Assembly: GCA_003566255.1 (NCBI GenBank)
Contig: PXEC01000070.1
Span: forward strand, 1-5,736
Reading direction: 5' to 3'
Length of the DNA: 5,736 nt
Source of the DNA: Candidatus Peregrinibacteria bacterium
GTDB taxonomy: Bacteria > Patescibacteriota > Gracilibacteria > UBA1369 > LOWO2-01-FULL-3
This document shows, piece after piece, positions 1 through 5,736 of the stretch (the stretch's first letter is position 1; each line of letters begins with the position of its first letter). The notes under the pieces were generated by a model. That model did no database searches. It was not told where the DNA came from and saw only the letters and a list, made by a program, of their open reading frames with translations. The position numbers and the translations under genes are program-made.

Positions 1-778
1 CACCCATTGGATCATTTGAGGAAATCCCGGAAAAAGAAGACGCGAATCCGTACTTTGAGGAGGATGTCACGGATTTAAGATAAATTCCCGGAGGAAAACT
101 GTCTCTGGCATCGTCATGAGGAAGGGAAATCACATCTTTATTGAAGTTTTGTTTAAAAATTACAGAGAGAACAGGTGTGCCCGCCCTTTCAACCGTCAAA
201 ACAAAATCTCCGGTCAACAGATTTTCGGAACGGGGTAAAGACAGCTCAAAAGCGGTGTCGTTTAGGGTGACCCGCCCGAACTTATCTATATGGACTTTGG
301 TCGATTCGCCGCTTCTGACAAAAACCCCATCGTCATTCATATCAAACTCGAAGGGAACGCCGCCCGGGGAAAGTTTCTTTACATATATTCCTTCTCTTTC
401 TTCCGGATCTTCGTCATCCTCAAGCAAAATAAGAGGAGTGTCCGGCTTCGGGACCAAAAACAAATCCGCAAGCGGAGTATTTGAAAGACCGTCGGAAAAA
501 GCGATTTTTTGATATGGAAAGGAAGACGTGGCGGGAACGGCATTTGTTTCTATAAGAGGTTCCAGGATTTCGATATGTCCGAAAGCATCCACTCCAAAAA
601 GTCTTTTACTGTCATGAGGGGTTGCGGTAACGGCGGCCAATGCCTGGACCTGCCCGCTGAATAATAAGGTTTGAGCCAAGTTGCCTTTGTCTCTGACATT
701 GCCGAAAGCTCCGCCCAAAAGAGATACATATAAGGAGCGCGGGGAAAAATCCTCCACATCTTCGGTAGTCAGGCGTTT
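1..778 (-). other. Unrecognised module after the Ig-like array (residues 1653-1911, continues past the left edge)
   Basis: Immediately after domain 5 comes SLYVSLLGGAFGNV (1667-1680). It is followed by GNLAQTLLFSGQVQALAAVT (1684-1703), which is Ala/Gly/Leu-rich and strand-like, and then a segment reading KRLFGVDAFGHIEILEP. Later there is an acidic patch (EDDEDPEEREG, 1772-1782), a DMNDDGVFV loop (1798-1806) resembling a DxNxDG calcium site, and beta-rich stretches such as VHIDKFGRVTLND and DFVLTVERAGTPVLSVIF. The module could be an effector or anchoring domain at the tip or base of the Ig stalk. No family was recognised, and it is cut by the window edge. Confidence 0.45.
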
Positions 779-3700
779 TGTTAGATCGAAAGAAAAAGTG
801 GCCGTTTCAAGTCCCTGAGCTTCAGCTATAACATTGACCTTGCCGGACATCGGACTTAAGTCTATGCCGGTCTCCGCGATACCTTCAGAACTGGTCACCG
901 ATGGGGAATCAAACTCTATGAGGCCTTCGGTTGCTTCAGTTGTTTTAAAAGAGACTTCAATATCCGGACCGTCCGTGACACGATTGCCGTGTCTGTCCAA
1001 AATCTCAGCGAAAATCTTTGTCGAGTCGCCGCCCAAACGGAGCCGCGCCGGCTCGCCCGCGACGGTTTTGAAATTTATAGTATCGGACGCGAAACCGGGA
1101 ACATCCACAAAAATCTCAACATCTCCGGCAACAGTGGAGGAACGGAAAGTGACATTGGCGGGATTAAGACTTCCACGGTCCATGGTCTCCGGCGGTCTTG
1201 GGGAGAAATGACCAAAAGAGGGGTTTGAAACCCTGAAATTAACGGGGCCGTTATATTGGGTTAGAACATCATTGCCGCGCATCAGGCTCAGACCGATTCT
1301 TGCTATTGAACTACCGTCGGCGGGAATGGACTTGGTTTCTTCAAAATTCCTGTCCAAAACAACGCCCTCAATTCTGACCGCGTCCAACAAAGTAAAGTTT
1401 GCGGATATACCTATATGTTCTTCAAAATCAATGTCTTCCATATCTTTATCCATCAACAATTCTTCAAGCTCAAAATCCGTAAGAACCGCGACCAGAGAGG
1501 CCTCTCCGCTGATATCCCCGGAAAAAAGCTCAATTTCCGCTTTTCCCTCAATTGTGGGAACTTGGAATCCCTGTATGCCTTTGTGCATGTCCAACCTGTT
1601 GTCCAAGCGTAAGCCCCTTTCCGGGAACAAAGAGATCATGCTGAAATCATTGTCCGCCACATTGCCGAATTCATCCTTTATGACAATCTTAAGGTCGGTT
1701 GACGATTTTCCGTTGGCGACCAAGACATAAGAATCCGCCCGTATTTCAAGGGACGCGGGCGGACCCGCTTCAAGATAAAGAATCTCTTCCACCGGAGGAT
1801 AGGACGTGTCAACGGATGTTCCGTCACGGGTCAGAACGTCCGCCCGCAACTTAAACATCCCGGTCTTTGTCCCGGAGCGAAGTGAAACGGTGGCCGTACC
1901 GTCAACCAAACGGGAAACATCTCCGTCCACAAAAGATAAAAATTCGCCTACGGGCTTTCCAACATTCACATCCTCAACGGAAAAGCGTAAACTTCTGTTC
2001 AACCCGGTCGCGAGACCCCCGTCCTCATCAAAAACCTGCACCTCCACTCTCATAACGGATTCACCATCCGCGACAAAAGAAGGACTTTGCCTTTCAAACA
2101 CTTCTTCTTCCGGGGTGCCTCCTTCCGCGCGTATCGCTTCCAACAATTCATCCATTCCCTCAATTTCATCATGAGTATAAGTGAGCATTCTCAGCTCCCT
2201 GTTTGTCACAAGAACCTCCAGAGAGTCGGGCTGAAGCCCCGGAGCTTCGGCGGAGAAGGTCACACTTCCCGCGTTACCGGTCTTAACAAGCCCAAAAACC
2301 GCGACTCCGTCCACCAAAGGTTTTTCATCCGCGTCAGAAAAGGCGAAAGGCGGATTTTCATCGCTTTGTTCAACACTAAGGCTTACCGTCACACTTTCCG
2401 GGCTTCCGCTCAAAACTTTTACGGAAAAAGGTTTTCCCTGTGTTGAATGGACGGTCGTGGGAGAGATTTCTATTTTAAGTTCATCTTCGGGAACACCGGG
2501 AGCTCCGGTGCGGGGCTCTTCATCATCGGGGCGCGGAGAAGTACACAAGTCCTGAGTACCTGCGGGAGACATGGAGAATCCGGATATAAACGCCATCAAT
2601 TCTTTGAGAAAATCCCAGAGGGGAACGGATTCAAATTCATCTTCCGGAGGTGGAGGAGTGACAACCTCTTCATCGTCAACGACATCATCCACAATTTCAT
2701 CCTCATCCGTGAAAAACTCCATAAGAGGATCAAACCGAGGATCCTGCTCTTCCGGCAGATCAAGATTGAAATTCAGATCAAAATGGTCTTTTTCTCCGTC
2801 AAAAACAAGGTAAGCCGCCTCATATCCGCCGGTCTTGCCAACGTAAGGATTTTTTGCGGCATTAAGATAATGCTTCAACACATACTCATGTTTTTCATCT
2901 ATATTTAGAGCGCCCCACTTCAGCGCATCATAGACTTTTCTTTCGGAAGCGATTTTCAGATCAAAACCGTCCGGAGGATTATCCCTTACGCCACTGACCG
3001 CGGGCAAAAAGTGATTATTATAGATCTCATTTTTTATTTGGAGGGGAGTATATTCTCCAGGTTGCGTATCGGGCCCGAATATCCTGTAACTTCCGGGAAT
3101 CAACGCAAGCTCCGCCGCTTTTTTATCCAGTTCAACTTTCAGATTGTCAAAAGAGGGGATCGTATCGCTATCAAAAAGGTTTATGTAATCCACCCGATGT
3201 CCCCGTCCGGGATAATAATGAGAAAAGTCTTCTCTGGGATTTACGGGGGATATTGAAGCCGCCGGAGGATCGTCACGGGGGTCGGGAACGCTTTGAAAAT
3301 AAACGTATCTGGGGTTATCTATAGGGAGACTTGTGGTCGTGCCGGAACGGAATTGTTCGGACAAGGTGTGTCCCGTCGGTTCATTATGAAGGATCATACT
3401 GGAAACAGTCTTATCCTTATAGTAATGGGGAGTTACTCTCAGCACGATATCTCTGTCAAATTTATCGCCGTACTGTTCTCTGAAAGATTCAAATCCGAAA
3501 GGCACATTATAAACCGATTCATGCGAAAACATCTTCCGGGCGATCTCATCCACAAAAGGTGAAGGAATTCCGAAATCCGTGGACGCCTCGGCAAAATCAT
3601 AGAATTTTGTTTCATAGACACCGTCATCGTTCAGGTCTCGCCACTCATAATCTCTTATCCCGCTGCCGGTGTTGTCCATTCCATCAAACAAACCGTACCT

Positions 3701-5736
3701 ATCGGAAAAATCTTTCAATGTCACCAAAGGATCACTGTTGAGGACTACCTGACTTGCGTCAATCTTATCCAAGCCTTTCCATATTTCATTTTTCGGATCG
3801 AAATCGCTGACCTGAGCTTCTTCATCGGTTTCATAATTGGCCGCGTCGGCAAGATTTCCACGTATAAAATCTCCGAACCCCTTCAGAAGTGTTCCATACA
3901 TATCAATACTATAAGTGTTGCCGGATCCGCTTCTGGTAGAGGGGTCTAGAACAAACGGAAAATTGTTGTTTTCAAATTGGGGATATGGGCCGGAAGGCAA
4001 TCCGGCATAACAGGAATTATAATAAAGACGATCAACATGAGTGTAAGGCATCCCCTCCGGGAACTGGAATATTTCAACGTTTTTTTCGTAGTCTTGAGGT
4101 CTGACGGAATTCGCGCCGTCATCGGTCACTTTTACTCTATCCGGGAATTTTCCGGTCTGCGCGATAGGGGCGGTGCTTCCCGCGGGATCAAAGACGGGCA
4201 TCGTGGCGACCATTGGGAAGCATCGGTCACTGTTCCTGGAAGTTGAAGCGGCATTACATCCGGCGGAACTGTCGTATGCTTCTCCGTCGTATCCTCTTTC
4301 ATCGTTTCCGTATAGAGTAAAGAGAGATCCTTTGTTCGGTTCTCCGGCCGGTCGCGGTTGGTCCGAGCGGTAAAGATTCCCGTAAAAAAGAGGATTCCCG
4401 AACATGGCGACAGAGAGTTGAGGCCTGTCCAAAACCACAAAGATTCTTGCGTCCCCGGAAGGGTCCTCATCGCCCAAAAATCCGTCCTCATCAACCGTAA
4501 AAGAAAAATGTTTTTTCTCTTTTATTCCATCTCTGTAAAATTCAACACCTATATACCCCACAGCTCTTTCAATCTCCCCGATGCCCAGAGTATCAAGGGG
4601 ATGAACTTCAATGGATTGTACCGGATAAGGTAGATTGTTTATTCTTTGAATCTTTTCTTGGGGAGTAAGATCTTCGTCATTATGAATATTGATGATTGTG
4701 TCCACCGCGTTGTAAGAATCCCGTATAGCTTGGTCAAAAGTGTGGGCGTAGCTTATACTTCTGCCGTTTACCGCGGTGATCACGTCACCTTCTTGAAGTT
4801 CCCGTTCAAAAGGCCCGATATAGTCGTCGTCATGGAAAGGATTATGCAAAAAAGCGGGAAACCCGGATTGAGTATTGTTTTCTATCACCGCGCCCGTTTC
4901 CATTATCCCTTGGGGATTGATTCTCCCGGCATAGCCCGTCCTGGCATGTAGTTCGGTGGGGGAGATCACTCTGGTATTCACTCCGCTTGTCACAAGTGGC
5001 ACAGAGGTCATAAAGTTATCCGATCTGATAGAGCGGGTAAGTATGGCGTGTTTTGAAGGATCCGGATTCACGGACCCCAAATAGGGAGCGCACTGCTTCG
5101 CGCTTGTTATGACATCCGCGACGATCCCGTTCACATACATAACTGGATCTCTGCCGGGGATGTCCGGAGTATAGTGAAATCTGTAATAAACAGAGTCGGA
5201 GTATTCCGGAACAGCGCCGAGAACTCCCTCTCTTCTGACTTCCACTTCAAAAGGTTCCACTCCCGTGATTCTGCCCGCGTCGTTTCTACTCCAAAACTCC
5301 CCTTCCAAAACGGCATGCTCAAGGAGAGGAAGAGGTTCTTCAATCATTGAAACGACTTCGTTGACGCTCTTTTCAAGGGCATCATTCACACTGCGCAGAT
5401 AAGTCTTATTGAATTTATCCTTAATACCGATGAGGAGAGGGATGCTGTGGACATCGGAAGTGGTGTAGCGTGCGGTGTAATCAATAAAATCGTTCAACCG
5501 TGAAAAATATCCTCCAAAAATCTCATGATACTCCATCAGACTTGAACGGATGATATGTTGAGTCATGATGTCCGGGATGTTTTCAAAGAGGTTATCCGAC
5601 TGAACGGCCTCCGCGAATCCGGCCGGCGCGGCATCTTCATTTATAGGAAGGCCATCCTCAAAATCTTCCATTATCTCATCCATCAGTTCAGCCGCCCAGT
5701 ATTTATTGAAACGGAAGTAAGCCAAATCCTCCAAGG
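1..5736 (-). CDS. Giant multidomain surface protein with PDZ-like domain and invasin-type Ig-like repeats (partial at both ends)
   Basis: One minus-strand frame (codon first bases at positions equal to 1 modulo 3) is open across the entire window, giving 1,911 complete codons without a stop. I translated it throughout and it reads as a plausible protein everywhere: alternating beta-strand patterns, regular Gly/Pro/Asp turns and recognisable domains. In order it has a helical region (1-264), a PDZ-like domain (265-414), a long unrecognised region (415-1009), an acidic linker (1010-1084), about five Ig-like domains (1085-1652) and an unrecognised module (1653-1911). Start and stop lie outside. 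A GGAGG close to the right edge is not a credible ribosome site, because the only start-like codon after it is just two bases away. No signal peptide or membrane segment is visible. Cysteines are few (215, 493, 505, 575, 1064). From the architecture I infer an extracellular adhesin or scaffold; the actual function is unknown. No frameshift or internal stop was found, so the gene looks intact here. Confidence 0.93.
779..1063 (-). other. Ig-like domain 5 (residues 1558-1652)
   Basis: It begins VAGEPARLRLGGDSTKIFAE (1558-1577), equivalent to the a.Ga.a.l.l..d.....a..D..GN opening, and continues ILDRHGNRVTDGPDIEVSFK, which contains the characteristic D..GN.V turn. IEFDSPSVTSSEGIAETGID holds the G.a.t.l element, and KVNVIAEAQGLETATFSF supplies the final strands. 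About 95 residues, the normal size. It is the last recognisable Ig-like unit in the window; what follows is different in character. Confidence 0.65.
1064..1378 (-). other. Ig-like domain 4 (residues 1453-1557)
   Basis: It opens VRIEGVVLDRNFEETKSIPADGSSIARIGLSL (read as two joined strands), with IPADGSS at 1470-1476 matching the a.adG.s element of Big_1-like domains. VNFRVSNPSFGHFSP carries the strand and Gly turn often seen as v.F.v....G.f. The unit ends with NVTFRSSTVAGDVEIFVDVP and SDTINFKTV, directly followed by the next junction, VAGEPARLRL. The spacing is close to that of a standard 100-residue repeat. The domain is divergent from domains 2, 3 and 5 at the sequence level. Confidence 0.62.
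1379..1768 (-). other. Ig-like domain 3, invasin/Big_1 type, with acidic helical insertion (residues 1323-1452)
   Basis: It starts AGPPASLEIRADSYVLVANG (1323-1342), the classic Big_1 pattern of a.pa.l.l..ds..l.adG. KSSTDLKIVIKDEFGNVADN follows, in which the central D.fGN.V turn is the signature of this family. Later elements are FQVPTIEGKAEIELFSGDIS and EASLVAVLTDF. Before the last strand (ISANFTLLDAV) there is an extra acidic, Leu/Met-containing stretch at about 1422-1440 that ordinary members lack. At about 130 residues the unit is longer than the usual 90-100, and the insertion largely explains this. Confidence 0.68.
1769..2101 (-). other. Ig-like domain 2, invasin/Big_1 type (residues about 1212-1322)
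   Basis: This is among the clearest Ig-like units. It has the element FVADGESVMRVEVQVFDEDG (1220-1239), matching the Big_1 opening a.adG.s...v.v.v.D..G. LRFSVEDVNVGKPVGEFLSF, the strand LVDGTATVSLRSGTKTG and then MFKLRADVLTRDG follow. In invasins and intimins such domains form an extended extracellular rod. It is preceded by an acidic helical spacer (1183-1211), and its end joins domain 3 through an EAGPPASLEI junction. Confidence 0.68.
2189..2482 (-). other. Ig-like domain 1 (residues 1085-1182)
   Basis: The first beta-sandwich unit after the acidic linker begins ELKIEISPTTVHSTQGKPFS, a typical opening for bacterial Ig-like domains: strand, Pro-Thr turn, then a strand with a small-residue bulge. 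It continues with VTVSLSVEQS, LVDGVAVFGLVKTGNAG and SVTFSAEAPGLQPDSLEVLV. The pattern in which a G.a.f.l..t..G element is followed by vtfsAeApGl and a closing strand is that of invasin/intimin-type (Big_1-like) or filamin-like repeats, which build rod-shaped stalks on the cell surface. Assignment rests on pattern reading, so the exact subfamily is uncertain. Confidence 0.6.
2483..2707 (-). other. Acidic, proline-containing linker (residues 1010-1084)
   Basis: The segment begins with a run dominated by Asp, Glu and Val (1010-1025), followed by TPPPPEDEFES (1026-1036). A short amphipathic stretch VPLWDFLKELMAFISGF comes next, and then a second acidic Pro-rich piece with DDEEPRTGAPGVPEDE. C1064 sits in the middle (DLCTS). 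The low-complexity acidic composition and prolines indicate a flexible spacer separating the N-terminal PDZ-containing part from the Ig-like stalk. The amphipathic stretch contains Asp, Lys and Glu, so it is unlikely to span a membrane. On the plus strand the repeated GAT/GAA codons create a serine-rich open frame, which is an artefact. Confidence 0.6.
2708..4492 (-). other. Large unrecognised Tyr/Phe/Asp/Pro-rich region (residues 415-1009)
   Basis: Almost 600 residues with no family I can name. It opens with an Asp-rich turn VDEDGFLGDEDP (414-425) right after the PDZ-like domain. A cysteine pair C493 and C505, twelve residues apart, could form a disulfide, and a third site lies in NSCYAG (573-578). 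DLNDDGVYE (700-708) resembles a DxNxDG calcium-binding loop. Distinct motif-like stretches follow: MILHNEPTGHTLSEQF (780-795), SLPIDNPRYVYFQ (802-814), and a helical piece WGALNIDEKHEYVLKHYL (940-957) before GGYEAAYLVFDGEKDHFDL (969-987). The high aromatic and Asp/Pro content without membrane segments suggests a folded extracellular domain or domains. The stretch from about 930 to 1004 looks like a discrete unit closing the region before the acidic linker. Function is unknown. Confidence 0.45.
4493..4942 (-). other. PDZ-like domain with two insertions (residues about 265-414)
   Basis: PDZ domains bind the C-termini of peptides and are frequent in exported bacterial proteases and secretion proteins. 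Landmarks appear in the canonical order. A glycine-rich loop in the carboxylate-binding position reads GYAGRI (267-272), followed by TGAVIENN (280-287). The SGFPAF motif (290-295) matches the usual gSPA element, and the hallmark GDVITAVNGRSI (316-327) matches the family's GD.I..vnG core. Closing strands VGYIGVEFYRDG (392-403) and KKHFSFTV (407-414) complete the fold. Two stretches exceed the usual length of about 90 residues: an Asp/His-rich loop at about 296-312, and about 55 residues at roughly 336-390 that include a helix around LTPQEKIQRINN. No catalytic domain of the S1C (HtrA), S2P or S41 types is recognisable on either side in this window. Confidence 0.75.
4943..5736 (-). other. Helical region before the PDZ-like domain, family not recognised (residues 1-264)
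   Basis: This part begins mid-protein. Residues about 5-130 are rich in Leu, Ile, Met, Glu and aromatic residues in helix-like spacing, for example MTQHIIRSSLMEYHEIFGGY and VNDALEKSVNEVVSMIEE. A strand-like stretch follows (VEPFEVEVRREG, then YYRFHYTPD), and then a segment with C215 in KQCAPYLG. Helical regions preceding a PDZ domain occur in several exported proteases and scaffolds, including S41 C-terminal processing peptidases, but no protease signature is seen here. The region leads directly into the PDZ-like domain and may serve as its support or dimerisation element, which is inference. I do not recognise a family. Confidence 0.5.

Noticed and set aside
141..2174. Plus-strand open frames at 141-512, 834-1211, 1272-1730 and 1806-2174, all in the same plus frame
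   Set aside because: They lie antisense to the Ig-like array and the C-terminal module, which read as good protein on the minus strand. Their translations are Ser/Thr/Pro-rich without domain pattern. Their shared frame is explained by codon bias of the minus-strand gene, whose wobble bases line up with theirs.
2573..2626. Hydrophobic stretch WDFLKELMAFISGF as a membrane segment
   Set aside because: It contains Asp, Lys and Glu and is too short and amphipathic to span a membrane.
2571..2813. Plus-strand frame encoding a serine- and glycine-rich peptide
   Set aside because: It is the complement of the Asp/Glu/Pro-rich linker codons (GAT, GAA, CCT) of the real gene, a usual source of false serine-rich frames.
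4132..4494. Minus-strand 120-codon frame offset from the main frame; similar ones at 550-759, 3439-3627 and 5131-5343
   Set aside because: They overlap the main coding frame on the same strand, lack any domain pattern, and the main frame stays open and recognisable through each of them.
4500..5100. S41-type peptidase suggested by a PDZ domain after a helical region and VGYIGVEF
   Set aside because: The VGYIGVEFYRDG stretch fits the closing PDZ strands. No Ser/Lys catalytic signature of S41 peptidases was found downstream.
5715..5736. GGAGG near the right edge as a ribosome binding site for a gene start
   Set aside because: The nearest start-like codon is only two bases downstream, and the frame is already open with protein-like sequence at the edge. 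The same GGAGG occurs elsewhere inside the coding region as Gly/Glu codons.
1..5736. Alternative genetic code with UGA as glycine, as in some Gracilibacteria and Absconditabacteria
   Set aside because: The main frame has no in-frame TGA codons and glycine is encoded by GGN codons throughout, so nothing supports recoding.

Overview
The whole window is the interior of one very large protein-coding gene on the minus strand. Read from the right edge leftward with the first complete codon at 5734-5732, the frame runs 1,911 codons to the left edge without a stop. Neither the start nor the stop codon is inside the window. No other gene, RNA gene, mobile element, CRISPR array, promoter or terminator could be supported. 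The many short open frames on the plus strand, and the few in another minus frame, are shadows of this gene. Residue numbers below count from that first complete codon, so residue n begins at window position 5737-3n.

Layout in protein order (right to left in the window): (1) residues 1-264, a mixed helical region with no recognised family; (2) residues about 265-414, a PDZ-like domain with a clear core motif GDVITAVNGRSI and two insertions; (3) residues 415-1009, a long unrecognised Tyr/Phe/Asp/Pro-rich region with two cysteine sites and a calcium-loop-like motif; (4) residues 1010-1084, an acidic, proline-containing linker; (5) residues 1085-1652, about five tandem bacterial Ig-like domains of the invasin/intimin (Big_1-like) type, some separated by acidic helical spacers; (6) residues 1653-1911, an unrecognised module that continues beyond the left edge.

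The architecture fits an extracellular or cell-surface protein: Ig-like stalk, acidic linkers, only five cysteines in 1,911 residues, and Asp-rich loops of the calcium-binding kind. No transmembrane segment, signal peptide or anchor is visible, and these would be expected beyond the edges. The organism is a bacterium of intermediate GC (near 50% by eye) using the standard stop code as far as can be seen. Giant, poorly characterised surface proteins of this sort are common in uncultured lineages such as Patescibacteria (for example Peregrinibacteria) and Omnitrophota. That placement is a guess from style, not from a marker gene.
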